Assembly (NCBI GenBank): GCA_029204225.1
Contig: CM055096.1
Location: 75,117,521 to 75,181,520 of the forward strand
From: Diphasiastrum complanatum
Lineage: Eukaryota > Streptophyta > Lycopodiopsida > Lycopodiales > Lycopodiaceae
DNA: 64,000 nt
Reading direction: 5' to 3'
The notes under the pieces are model-generated. The model saw nothing but the letters and a program-made list of their open reading frames with translations. It was not told where the DNA came from and searched no databases. Numbering within the stretch: position 1 is the first letter of the stretch; each line of letters opens with the position of its first letter. Shown one piece after another: positions 12,400 to 27,800 of this stretch. The translations under genes were made by a program, and so were the position numbers.

Positions 12400-13147
12400 T
12401 CCTCAACCCAAGATCCAAGCACACAAGCATCAAGGAGATGAAGGTAGTCATCACGCAGAGGTTCGATCCCTTGAGAGCAATATCATATGTCAAAATCCAG
12501 CATGTATGGAAGATCCACATCTAACTCTAACATCCATTAAGACTACAACCATTAACACTAAGATCCACAATGATAATAGCTTACTCTTTCTCTATCTCTC
12601 TCTCCCTTTCTCTCTCAGAAAAAGCATAAGTAATAGCAATTCCAATAATATTGAGATCCAAAAATTAGCAAATACAACAAAAGAATGAGAGATGGAGGAA
12701 TAGAGATAGAGAGCAAGGACATTCACAAGTCCATTCCATAAGAGAACCAATTTGCTTGTATTGAAATGAAGATGAAAACATGAGGACCAACTTGAGTTTG
12801 TCCCTATTTATAGTGGAGGGGAGGGCCTTGGCCTCAAAATCCTATTGGCCCATTTCTACCTCCCTAACTATTAATATTTAAAAAAGAGTGGGAACTCATT
12901 CAATACTCAGAGGGAACCAATTTGAAAGTGAAATTTGGTGGGAACCCCTATTTTATTCAATAACTTGACATTTAGGCCCTGCGACATTAAAAGTCCTGCA
13001 AAAAGGCCTAAAGTCCTTTTATTGACTTTCTAATTATCAAATAACTATGTGATCATCGGGTTGGACTTACACATGCAGGGTACCAAATCCCTCTCACTTA
13101 TTAACTAGGGTTAGGGTTGCCTCAGGATCCACAAACCCTCCAACAGT
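12400..13147 (-). repeat. Putative gypsy 3' LTR (minus strand)
   Basis: On the minus strand, TGTTGGAGGGTTTGTGG begins at 13147 after a purine-rich stretch, and a TATA box ACTATAAATAGGG lies near 12815. It directly follows the 3' end of the minus-strand coding region at 13.2-16.9 kb, as an LTR should. The far end is not defined and no partner LTR was found. Confidence 0.4.
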
Positions 13148-13199
13148 ATCTCCCAACAAAACTGGTGGCGGTCCCATGACACCTCGCGAGATTATTCAT

Positions 13200-16100
13200 T
13201 TTGGGCTTTGATTAGCCTCGCGTAGAAACTTTTATTAAATGATGTTGCACTTTCTCCATGAAGTCGAGTCGGGCAGTGTTGAAATCCAAAGTGTGCAGCA
13301 AAAAGCACTTATGCACTCCAGTGATCCACTTTGACGTTGTCCAAGCTGAAATCTTGAATTCCAAGAGCCACCCATCATCACGACACAAAAGTACAATCTT
13401 GCTAAAGGCAGTTGATCTTTAACGTTGTCGGACACCATTGGTGTATTTGGATCGAATGTCAACATAGGAAGACAATCATCCCATCGAGTAGCAACAAACG
13501 CCAACATAGTCAAGTCTTTTGCAAAAAGTGTCAATTGCCTAATGGTCAGCTGAGGAGAAAATATGTACTCCCGCTGGTATGCTTGTAGCGCTTTATGAAA
13601 GTCCATTGAAATCGCACCAGTTGAAAGTCTGGTGGATAACTAGCCAATTCGGTGTATGGATTGTGATTTTATCCATGGCCACCCCCAGATCTTTCCACTT
13701 ATTACGACATGGCATCGTCACATAGCACGGATCCACTCGTAGTTGGCAAGGACTTGCAACATAGCTCCTTATAGAATCAAGAGCTTTCTCAAAAACTATA
13801 ACTCTCTAGGCCGGTTGCTCTCCCAAAGTTGGTAGCTTATCAATTTCTTTTTCGGCCTCAATCTCTGAGGTTTTGAGCTTTATGACTCAACCACCACATG
13901 AGGACTCATGCGGGTGTTGCTGCAAAAAACTTTTGATTTTGTCCTCGACGCTGATGGGCCTTCGAAACAACGGCCTGGTCCTTGTGTATGGATCTGTTTG
14001 CATTACTAGTGAAATTGGTAGGACCTCTTCAACCTCTGGCACTCCTCTTTGATTCATTCCTGAATCCATAGTCGCATGCAATTCTGCCTGATCATGTTGT
14101 TGAGACGAGAATTGTGGCATGACCGGAACTTCAAGTTGTGGAATTGACTCTAGAACCTAAGAAGTTGTCTTCTCATAGTCCTTGATGGTCTCTTTGGCCT
14201 TTGCCAACTCTGTCAAGGCCGTGCCTTTGAATTTGTCAAATCGGCTTTGAAATCCTTACAAAGCCACTCGATAGGTTTCAACTTTTTTAAACAAATCACT
14301 AATTTATGTCGATGTGACTGAATGATTAGGAATTTGTGTTTGAAGATACGTATTATGCTCAAGAGTGGTGGCTTCCAATTCACCTTGTCTTGCTCAGCCA
14401 TCTGTAACTATCCTTGTAGCAACACTACTTGCTACTTTGCATCCTGCATAGCTTGATCTACCTGGTCTTGGGCGGCTGTCAATGTAATCTGGAGTTGCGC
14501 CACATAACCCTCTAGTCAATCTGCTATTTGTTGTGTTTTCTTCTTCTCAACTTTAGATTTCTCTTCATGCTGCTTGATGATCTTGAGTTCTCTATCCAGT
14601 TGGATGATCTTTTGAATGATTAAGGTATTTTTAGAATCGAAGTCTGAAATGTGCTTTCTTTTTTTCAATCCAGCATAGAGTGGATCACTTGTGCAAGGTT
14701 TGAAACTCAACCAAGAGCCCAAAGATACGTCTTGTATCTTCAAAAAAGTTGACATGCTCATTGTAGGCACTTATATCGAACGTTTCCAAATCTCTCAAAC
14801 ATTTAGCAAGTGAACCAACTGTGAAATTAGAATCGCCCTTCTATAAGGCCAATCCAAAGTGTCCAAATGCCTTTGGCTCATGCCCATGAGTTAACATTCT
14901 AGTCAATGAGATTGGTAATGAAAAAGCATTTGACGTCGCTTTTCGTTCTTCAAAAATATCTTTTCCTTCGTAGCCATCAGGTACCATGGCGTCGAACTGT
15001 TTCGGAGATTTAACCACATGGACGACCCGAATGGTGTCTGGTGTCTGATCAGCTACAGTATCTTGTTGATCTTTCTGAAAAGTAGAATAAAAAATTGTAG
15101 AACTATCATGGAACTATTCAAATCCTTTTTCAGAGGATTGGGATTCAAAGAGCCCTAGACTGTGGGGCATGACAAAAACTTTTGAAGTCCCAAAATGGTC
15201 AAAATCATCGAACATGTCCATAAAAGCCTGGGTGTTTGGTAAAATAGCTCGAGTTTGTGGGGGTGAGGCATCTTGGGCAACTAGGATTGGAATTGTAGCT
15301 CCAATGGTCACAAACTGACCTTGTGAGGAAGCGAAGGCAAGGGAAGCATCGGTGGATTGGGGGATTGGGAGCTCAGTGCGAATTGGAGCCGGGGGTGGAA
15401 GTGCAGCTGAAGAGGTTTGCCTAGTTCGGTGACGTGACGCGAGAGGCAAGTCAGGTATAACGACTTCATTGCGTACACGATGGCAACTGTTAGAATTAAG
15501 CAATTTTCACATGGTTTTTGATGTATTTTGACATCTATGTGGATCCACACGTGTGAGGACCTGTCCACACGTATGAAATGACACTTGTAATATCTAGATC
15601 CATTTTGATTAGCTTTCATTTGAGTCTAATATGACATCTCCTAAATTATAGGAGTTAGGTCCTAGATTGTAGGAATCTAGAAGGTCAACACAAACCACCA
15701 ATGGATGATGTGGCAAACTTGATAGATCTTATCCAAAGTGGATATGGATGAGTACAATGAGCTGTCCCACATGTGCTGGATGCAGCTTAGAGAGAGATTA
15801 TTGTGATTTTGTACTTGATCCATGATGGATCCATTATTGAGCTGATGATGAGAAATCTTGGTTTGCGAAGCAATCTTTGTTTTTTCACTCTCTTTAAGCA
15901 CTTTCTTTGTGGATGAATGCTAAGTAGATGTTTAGTAAGCTATTTCTCTGTTATCAGGCCGTACAGTAGCTGTACTTCACACGTGTGAAGCCGTGGATCA
16001 TCATTTTTTACTGTTCTTGCTTGGAATCACAAAGATTGTCAAGTAGAAGCTAGATTTGGAAGCTAGTCTTGATATAGATCAAGATCCCAAGCTACCAATC

Positions 16101-16926
16101 ACTCTTTGTGATCATTTGTAGATCAAATTCAGTCCTTAAACTCTGAGTTTTGACAGCAACGATGTGAGCTTGAGGCTTGGTGAGATGACTCGGCTGGTGC
16201 TTCTTCATAGACAGACAACACCAAATCGGCATTGAATCCACGGATCCTGTACTCCAGATATGAAGCAGATAAGAGAGAGAGAAGAGGGCCAGCTGCAAAT
16301 TGCTACTTGGTATCACCCTTGATAGCCCTCTTCGACTCACCAAAGATCATTTTATACTAGTTGTATGGTTCTAATGGGCCAGATCCTAGTTTGTAGTTGG
16401 AGTCTATAATGCGATGGAGGATCTGTGATGAGATGTGTTCCTTCCTGAGGTTGCCAACCATTAGGAAGTTGTTCAGTAGCTGGGACGAGGCGTGAATGAT
16501 GGGATCTCAGATGGATTCTAGAAGATACCCGTCATGGGTCCAGAAAAGCTCAACAGTGGTGTCTATGAATGGCTTGATCATGTTCTTTGCATGCTTATGG
16601 TTTGAAGGTGGCTCAGTACCAGATGTGATACCTATGGCAACAAGGGCAGCTTCAGTAATGCGCACCTTGTGTGTAGCAGTCTGGAAAGTGATATAAAATT
16701 TGGATTTGGCCTCGTCCCAAGTACTAAAGGCCATCGTAATGAATTGCATTTTGATTTTTCCAGAAAAGACTCGCTCGTAGACTTCCATTGCTGAAAGCAA
16801 AGGCCCGACAAGAGTCATCCACTGAGTGACCATGCTTGTGCTAGGGAGCATCATGACGTCTGTTGGAGTTGGAACATCATGATGGATGACATAACGTGGA
16901 GATTGCAAGGTATCAATAGAAGACAT
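13200..16926 (-). pseudogene. Long decayed coding region of unknown function, with coiled coil
   Basis: Read leftward from an ATG at 16926, coding-like sequence continues across many frameshifts and stops to about 13235. Visible blocks are an N-terminal piece (TQWMTLVGPLLSAMEVYERV, 16926-16507), a Pro/Ser-rich stretch (15503-15114), SPKQFDAMVPDGYEGKDIF (~15000), LAKCLRDLETFDISAYNEHV (~14780), a charged coiled-coil stretch (14700-14200), and a C-terminal block with RWDDCLPMLTFDP (~13480). A separate LTR-like insertion interrupts it at 15489. Position between a gypsy RT (17.8 kb) and an LTR-like 3' end suggests an extra ORF of a tat-type gypsy element, or a captured gene. I do not recognise the family. 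Confidence 0.45.
15489..16153 (+). repeat. LTR-like insertion
   Basis: Starts with TGTTAGAATTAAGC, close to the copia LTR start at 4071, in the middle of a minus-strand coding block. It contains CACACGTGTG near 15548 and 15978, and a terminal segment (CAATCACTCTTTGTG ... GTAGATC) shared with 21205-21240 and 49978-50020. No internal genes, so it is probably a solo LTR. The right edge is estimated. Confidence 0.5.
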
Positions 16927-17755
16927 GATGACAGAAAGGTAAAGACTGAAAGTAAGGTGCAGGAGTGTATCAGATAATTGTAGAAAAGTTTTAGAAAGTT
17001 TTGGTCACAAAAAAAAAGTTTCAAGAGCTCCGCTAGCAACAGTGAGAAATGAATCGAATTCAGCTTTCTTATAGGTGAATTTGGAGGGTCCATTAGACAA
17101 AGTACTAGTTTGGCTGACCAATTCTAGACAAAAATTTGTAGGCATGCTCAATACTGTGAAATTAGCTTCCAAAAATCTCAGCGAAGGTTCTTGACCCAAA
17201 TAGCAGTCTGGCGAATGTTCTGAAGATCTGGCGAAGGTTTGACATTCGCCTAAGAACATCCTTTGCCTAGGTGCTTAATAAATGCAAATTTTTAGCATCT
17301 GAACCTTTGACCAACCTAGCTTGACATTTTGAATCCATCTGGCATGTTGGCGAAGGTTCATAAGGTCTGTAATGTACTCAACGAACATTCCCAAAATGGA
17401 AAAATGTTGACCATTCACCTAAGGTCAACTCAATGTGGGTACATCTGAGGTGGATCTTGCCTCTGAAAACTCGACGAATGTTTTCTATAACTATATGTAC
17501 AAAATATGACCCAAAAAGTGGTTTTCCAAGTCATTTTTCATAAAGATCTAATTCCTGAAAATACTTTCCTTCAACTTTTCTTGATCTGATGACATTTTAT
17601 TTTTGCTCGTCAGTCTTTTGATTCATTTTTTTATTTTCATTTTTTTTTCTTTTTATTTTTTAAGTTTTTTTGCTATTTTCTCAAAAAAGAAAATCAACCA
17701 AGTAGTGAAAAACAAAGAAATTGTAAAACAATAAAACTAAAATCATAGTGTCGGA
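16927..17755. other. Unassigned AT-rich DNA
   Basis: No supported gene. Minus-strand open frames at 16851-17259 show no motif. A T-rich and A-rich stretch lies at 17600-17700. It separates the truncated gypsy RT from the unrecognised coding region. Confidence 0.4.
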
Positions 17756-18490
17756 TCATGCTGGCTGAACAACTCCTTTAGAAATCCATATTTGACACTT
17801 TTCTAGATTTAAGGGAATTTGATACTTGTGACAATGTTCAAATACTTTTTCCAAACGATCCAAATGGTCTGTATCCACACTATGGACTCCAAGATCATCC
17901 AAGTAGATTTCAAGGAATTTCTGCAAATAGTCTTTAAAGGCAAACTGCATGACTCTTTGAAATGAACTAGGTGCATTACAAAGTCCAAACAACATAACTT
18001 TATAAGCATAAGTTTCTCACTCTATTGCAAAAGATTTTTTATGACGATATGCAGGTGAGATCTTGACTTGGTTGTAACCACTAAATCCATCCAAAAAACT
18101 ATATGCTTCCACTCTAGCAAGACGGTCCAATATGCTTTTAGTATAGGGTAACATATAGTGATCTTTTCACGTCACTTTGTTCAAAGCTTTGAGATTCATG
18201 CAAATTCTCATCTTCCCATTCTTCTTAGAAAGGACAACAATTGGCGAAACCCATTCTGTATGTTCAATTTCGTAATTAAAGTCAACTTCAAGTAGTCTTT
18301 GTAGCTCTTTCTTTATAAGTTCAATAAAGTTTGGATTACAGTGATAAAATTTTGTGACCTTTGGAACTGCATCAAGCATTAAGAGTATTATATGCTCAAT
18401 AACCCAGGCAGGAATTCCTTTGAGATCCTTGTATGTCCAAGCAAAATAATCTTGGTAGCTGATCAATAATTTTCTTAATGCTTGAAGTTG
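17756..18490 (-). pseudogene. Ty3/gypsy (tat-like) reverse transcriptase fragment
   Basis: The minus-strand reading shows YFAWTYKDLKGIPAWVIEHI, then TEWVSPIVVLSKKNGKMRIC and, after a stop, FLDGFSGYNQVKI, VMLFGLCNAPSSFQRVMQFA and the active-site block EIYLDDLGVHSVD. RT copies element RNA into DNA. The FAW.YKDLKGIP lead-in is typical of plant tat-type gypsy elements. Stops lie near 18165 and 18020, and the frame ends at 17756 after LEKCQIW. RNase H and integrase are missing. The second active-site residue is Leu (YLDD). Confidence 0.9.
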
Positions 18491-19900
18491 TTCAATAGTA
18501 AGTTGTGCTCCAACTTGAACAATTTTCTCTGGCTCTCTGGTTCAGCAAGATGCATTGGCTAAGTCCTAGCTAGTCCATCGTAAACCTCATTTGATTCTGT
18601 TACTTTCTCGTCTGGTTCACCATGAGCCTTGGGCAACATAATCACAGCATCATCTAAAGTATAGCGTCTAGCATATCAAGTTGGACTTCTTCTGATTGTT
18701 CTTTCTTGGCAAGAATCAATTGTGGAGGCGATGACTTTCTAGAAGATGTGCTCTTCTCTGAAGGTGATGACTTCCTTGATGATGATTTCTTGCGAGAAGT
18801 CTGATTTGAAAAATCATTTTTGATCTTTCTCTTTCTTTTATACACCCCTTATGCGGTAGGTATATCTGTAGTTGGTGCAGATTCAGCAGGTATTGGATCA
18901 ACTAGATCCTCCTTATATTTTCGAGCTCTGGTAACAACCATCAAAGGTACAGTTGGTTCAGATTGAACTACTGGCCTTTTTTTTATCGTAATCATATTCA
19001 CAAGAGCAGTAATTGGTTATGGTTGGCTCTTGCAGGACATTCTTTATAACAGTGTCCATAACCACATTCTCTACAAAATGGTATAAACTTCTCTTTGTTT
19101 GGACATTCAGCAACTCTATGGTTCTCTCTGCATGCAAAACATCCAAATGGTGCTCTGGACCATTGTCTTGTTGCTTGTTGTTGCGTAGCAACATAGATAG
19201 CATACTGCTCTGAAGGAACACTCTCGTGATCATTGCTATAGTTCCATTGCTCATTACTAGGATAAGGTTCTGGTTCCATTGGATTTGCAGGAGGAGCACT
19301 CTGTCCCGTTGGAGCTGGCAAAGCTAGTCATTCTAGAAATCCAAGGGAAAAATTGAAAGGCTTCCCATCAGGACCCTTTGAATAAGTAGGTTCTCGATAC
19401 TGAAGCTTAGCATACCTTTGCTGGATAATTTGAGGATTGAAAGAACAAAAGGTTGTTTCATGTCCCACAGAGTTACACAGATGACAAATAGTATTCGTCA
19501 TTTGTTGTTTCAATGTTGGACACTCATTCATAGTGTGATTGCCTACAAAAATTGAGCACCAGACATTTTTCTGGCGAGGAAAAGTCTTTGCAACTTTTCA
19601 AGTTTTTTGTTCGCTTTACCATGTAATTCTTCCAAGGCTTTAATTTTTTCATCAAGTTGAGACTGCATCTGCTGCTTTTGACCAAGTTTCTCGAACTCAT
19701 CGATCATCCTCTCTACATTAGCATTGATATTTGTTGATGCAATGGTGGTGGATGTTGTCGTGGTTTGCCCTGCCATATAAGGCAACATTCCAACATTTGG
19801 TTCGTCATCTAAATCTTCATCCTCCTCATGAATTACATCGTCCATAGTACTTTGTATTGGAGCGTATTCATTATGGCGTTTTAGCTCATGTCTAATCCTT
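18491..19900 (-). pseudogene. Gypsy gag-like protein with four zinc knuckles
   Basis: From 19845 leftward: an acidic N-terminal piece, a coiled coil (ANVERMIDEFEKLGQKQQMQ ... KALEELHGKANKKLEKLQRL), then after a frame change four CCHC-type knuckles. These are C-S-I-F-x3-H-x4-C (~19550, second Cys replaced by Phe), CHLCNSVGHETTFC (~19490), CFACRENHRVAEC (~19130) and CRECGYGHCYKEC (~19060). A single in-frame TGA at 19328-19330 separates knuckle 2 from 3. A Lys/Ser-rich linker (18654-18845) leads towards RT. No clear protease active site was seen. Zinc knuckles bind nucleic acid during packaging; four is more than usual for gypsy gag. Confidence 0.65.
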
Positions 19901-20573
19901 TTAGGTAGAACTGTGAACCAATTAAGAGTAAATTGGTTGTTTGATCAAATGAGTGCTCTTGGATTTTGGAAGAGCAAGAATAAGTTAATCACTCATTGTT
20001 TTGAAAAATGTGTTTTTTTCTTTTGGAGAGGCAAATTGTAAGCTTCTTATGAGAATAAGTGAAACGTCCTTGAAGGAAACTTATATCCATAAGCAAGTAT
20101 GTAGCCTCATGAAGTTCAAGATCACTTGTAATTACAAGATTAGAAAAATCATGCTTACTTTTGATGGTTTGTGGACTAGTCATTTTAGCATGATAAATCT
20201 TGGTAACAGTCTCAAGTATATGTTTTGTGATCTTGATGAATGTGATTTTCACAAGACATGGAGACATCATATTTTCTTCAAAGAGAAGCATCAAGATCAA
20301 GGAGGAGCAAGTTTCAAGTTCTTGCATTATCACTCAACATGGAAGAAATCAAGTGCAAAGGTGCAAGGAAGAATCAAGACTCTTCAATTCATCTTGGAGG
20401 AGATCAAGATCAAAGAAGCTCTATCTTGGATATGGTGATAGATCATGTCATCAACTTTAGGGGATCATTAGTCATCTTCTAAACCTGAATATGATTCATT
20501 TATGATGTTAAGATCAGTTCTTAGAATTGTATATAGATACATTATTGTTTCCAAGGCTAGATTTGAGGAGGAG
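19901..20573. other. Unassigned, ends in a polypurine tract
   Basis: Open frames at 20001-20438 have no recognisable domain. The stretch ends in TTTGAGGAGGAG directly before TGTGAAAAAATAG, which looks like a plus-strand polypurine tract and LTR start. Confidence 0.35.
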
Positions 20574-21300
20574 TGTGAAAAAATAGCCTATTTTGGCAAA
20601 TCTAGCCATGTAGAACTTTGTAAATATTTTGTATAATTGGGTTCCACACATGGAAGGCCAAGATGCCACATGGCAACCCACTCCTAATGTAGGTTAGGTC
20701 AAGTCAAGAGAGTTGGTCATGTCTATTTGGTAGTCATCCCTACTTTATAGGACCTACACCTAAGTTTAAGGTGAAAATTTGACCAACTAGCTACCTACCA
20801 AGCATAACTCTAGGATCTAGGCTAGGGTTTCAGTTTAGGGCAAGAAGAGTGAGTTAACTTCCTTATTACATGATGAAAATCCACCTAACTTGAAGAAAGA
20901 ACTCGAATTTGCTATGTATTCCAAGCTCTCATAGTGAGAAGATAGAAAATTTTTGGAGCTCATTGGCAATCTCAAGCTAATTAACTATGTACATTGAGTT
21001 TTTGTGATCCAAATGAAAACAAATCAATTTCTACTTGTTTCTCAAGTTGAGGGCTGTACTACAGCCTGTAGTACACACGTGTGGGCTCAGATTTCAATGT
21101 TGATCAATGCTTTTGATTGTTAATGCTTGTTGTTTGTCAAATTGCCAATCTAGATCAACTTTTTGATGACTAGTTTTTTGATAGATTGTTAGCAAGCATC
21201 CAATCACTCTTGTGGATCTTTTGTAGATCCATTTATGGTCCTAAAGTATAGTACTTTCATAGTACACAAAGTACACACGTGTGAAAGGACTCTATGTGAC
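20574..21300 (+). repeat. LTR-like sequence
   Basis: Begins TGTGAAAAAATAG after a polypurine tract. From ~20800 to 21240 it matches 49620-50020, for example GGAGCTCATTGGCAATCTCA with one difference. It contains GTACTACAG-C-CTGTAGTAC (21056-21074) overlapping CACACGTGTG (21074-21083), and a second CACACGTGTG at 21274. The right end is not defined. Confidence 0.5.
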
Positions 21301-21759
21301 CTCCAAAAAACTAGATTTGAACAAGATTAAAAACACTAGAAAGATCTTTGAAGATTCACAAACTCTAGAATCACACCACACCAAAATCAAGTTAATTGCA
21401 AATCGGACCTTGCTTTGATCATCATGGTTCCACCTCTAAATCCTATTGGACCTCTTAAAATTCATCAAACAAAAGTATTACACTTGTCTACACTCTAATT
21501 GGCACAAGTTTGGCCTCCTACTCTATTTTGGCTCAATAGTGGCATTACAAGTGGAAATGGATAATTTGCCATCTATGCCAAATTTGACCCTATCAACATC
21601 CTACACCTAAATGCTTGACTATGAAATTCTATGAGACCCCTATATCAAACATTTTTATTCACTTTACAATTCTCCACACGTGGGAACATCCTCCACACAT
21701 GTGAGATTCACTTACAAACTTCTATATGAAAAATACCAAGCTAGATTTTTGCCAATTTC

Positions 21760-21763
<4 letters not shown>
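21301..21763. other. LTR-flanking DNA, no gene
   Basis: AT-rich. It contains CCACACGTGG and CCACACATGTGAG near 21677-21710 and a segment resembling 2660-2790. No coding sequence supported. Confidence 0.4.
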
Positions 21764-25351
<3,588 letters not shown>

Positions 25352-25916
25352 AAGCCGAAAAGTGCCTTACACTGAAGGCAGAGAAGAAGGCGAAGGTGTT
25401 TTAGATTACAGGCAGCAAAGAAGGTGAAAAAGGAGAACGTGCCTTAAAAATGATTTCTAAGGCATTCTGGCCATCTAACCAGTGTGTCGCATTTTTCGCT
25501 AGTGCGAAAAGTCGAAGGAGACGAAAAAAGCAAAGGTGCCTCAAGAATGGTTTCTAAGGCATTCTGGCCACTTGGCCAGTGTGTCGCATTTTTCACTAAG
25601 GCGAAAAAATGAAGGTGCCTTAAGAATGGTTTCTAAGGCATTCTGGCCACTTGGCCAATGTGCCACATTTTTCGCTAAGGCGGAAAAAGCGAAGGTGCCT
25701 TAAGAATGGTTTCTAAGGAATTCTGGCCACTTGGCTAGTGTGTCGTATTTTTGGCTAAGGCAAAAAGCGAAGGTGCCTTAAGAATGGTTTCTAAGGCATA
25801 AGGAAAAAACTTTAAAAGGGAAAAAATGTGAAGGTCCGAAATCATGTTCTCGGCCTTCCATTTTCAAGATGCTCATTACTTGACAATTTTTAAGGCTGAG
25901 CATAAGAAATCTAACA
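25352..25916 (-). repeat. 3' LTR, partial, with ~79-bp minisatellite
   Basis: Starts TGTTAGATTTC on the minus strand after a purine tract. Units beginning AAGGTGCCTTAAGAATGG lie at 25533, 25612, 25692 and 25770 (steps of 79, 80 and 78 bp), plus a divergent one at ~25436. Each unit contains CTGGCCACTTGGCCAG, a near-palindrome. Matches 29411-29975. Confidence 0.85.
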
Positions 25917-26038
25917 CTCTTCCTTAATGAGGATCTTGAAAAACATATCGTTAAATCTGAGATGAAGCTTCTTTTGATAGAGCTAACATGCATTTTGAAT
26001 CCTTCAATAAATTCAGATTATTACTAAATAGTAACATA

Positions 26039-27800
26039 TCAATCTACATGAAAGGTGATGATTATGAAGGGATTTGACGCAGACTGAAAATAAAAATTTG
26101 GGTTTGTCGAGTTTGGAATAAAACCATTCTCGTTAAAAGATGCATTGATCTTCTTTTGATCAGCGTCAGGTGTTGACATTGCCTCTGAAACAACGTTTGA
26201 TTTCTGCACAAAGTAGCAAGCCGGATCATTCATAACTTGGGATGGAGGTTGTCTTGATTGGTTCAATCTTCTGGTTTGAACTGCAATCCTCTGATGCGAT
26301 TTGTTTTGATGAGGGATTGCCTCGTTGTCAAAGTCAGTGTCAGTGTCAATCTTTTGATCAGTCCTGAGTCATTCATAGCTGTTGGTGTCGATTCTAGGAT
26401 CCGAATTCGAAGTAGCTTTCCCCTTGTGGTCGATAAACTGATCTTCCACAAAAATGACATTTCTGCTCATGAAGGTCTCCTGAGATTCCAGATTGAAGAG
26501 CTTGTATGTCTGATGGTCTGAGGAATAGCCGATGAAGATTGACCTTTTGCTGGTGTTGTCCAGCTTCCCACTTAGATCACCAGGGATCTGTGCGTAGGCT
26601 ATGCATCCAAACACTTGAATATTTGTGAGTGATGGCTTTGATCCTATCCACACCTCATAAGGTGTCTTGCCATTCAGAGCCTCTGAGATGGATTGATTTT
26701 GAAGGTAGGCTTCTATAGTAACCGCTTCTGTCCAGAATTTATTTGGAAGAGAGGCATGGGCCAGCATGCTCTTTGCACTTGCGATGAGTGACTGATTCTT
26801 CCTTTGAGCTACACCATTGGACTGAGGTGAGTAGCTGGTTGAATGTTGTTGTAAATGTATCCGATTGGCCTTGCAGAAAGCTTTAAACTCGGTGGAGATA
26901 AATACTCCCCCTGCATCAGAGCGTAGAGCTTTGATTCTTCTCTCAGTTGTTTTTTTTTTTATGATGTCTTGAACTGCATGAAGAACTTGAGAATCTCGGA
27001 TTTGTTCTTCAAGAAATATGTTGCAGTCCTCCGAGAGAAGTCATCAATGATAGTCAACAAGTAGACAGCTCCCCCTGTGGAAATAGTTTGCATAGGACCA
27101 CAAATGTCCATGTGTACAAGATCTAACGAACCTTTAGAAGAACGAACTGAATTGGAAGCGGCTGGAGTTCTAGCATGCTTGCTGGAAATACAGCTTTCAC
27201 ATGAAAAATTTGATTTGTTAATAAAGGGTAGATCTCGTACTAAATTCTTTTTTGACATTTGTTGAATACAACTAGAATTTAAATGGCCTAATCTGAAATG
27301 CCAAAGCATCTCAGTTGATTCAGAAGTTGAAGTGAAAAGAGCTTGACTACTTATAGAATAGGAGTGATTGATTTTGTACAAATTTTCACACCTTCTACTG
27401 AAATTGATAACTTTCCTAGATTCATCAAAAATAGTGCAGCCCTGTCTATCGAATTCGACCTTCTGGCCCAAATCTGTGATTCTACTATCTGAGAGCAGGT
27501 TTTTAGTCAAATTTGGAATGTGAAGAACATTGGACAAGAACATTACTTCACCTTTCTAGAATTTGACTTTGATTGTTCCTACATTCTCGATAGTATGAGT
27601 CGAGTTGTCTCCAAGTTGCACAACTGTTTGTAGTCATGGAATGAAAGTGAAAGTCCTTCTCCCTCAAAAACAGGGTAACTAGTCGCGATAGTGAGTCATG
27701 TGTTGTGATGCACCTGAGTCTAAATACCAGGAATCGATATCCTGTTGTTCTTCGACTTTGGTCAAGAAGGCAGCTTCATCTTCCTCATGTTGCTAGATCG
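26039..27800 (-). pseudogene. Copia protease, integrase and RT scrap
   Basis: Minus-strand blocks in order are DSGASQHMTHYRD (protease active site, ~27710), VLHIPNLTKNLLS, the pre-integrase zinc-binding H/H and C/C residues (LWHFRLGHLNS ... CESCISSKHART), then LVHMDICGPM and LTIIDDFSRR (integrase core start), a break near 26959, PNKFWTEAVTIEAYLQNQ, TPYEVWIGSKPSLTNIQVFG, and a linker. NFYFQSASNPFIIITFHVD at the end is RT sequence, so a deletion joins the linker to mid-RT. Stops interrupt the frame. The related plus-strand element at 62.6 kb shares the same arrangement. Confidence 0.85.

Noticed and set aside
12455-12475. AGGTTCGATCCC as a tRNA gene or SINE B box on plus
   Set aside because: No A box at the right distance upstream and no tRNA fold visible.
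20001-20438. 145-codon plus-strand open frame before an LTR-like start
   Set aside because: No domain; overlapping frames on both strands are also open. It may be decayed element sequence, but nothing supports a product.
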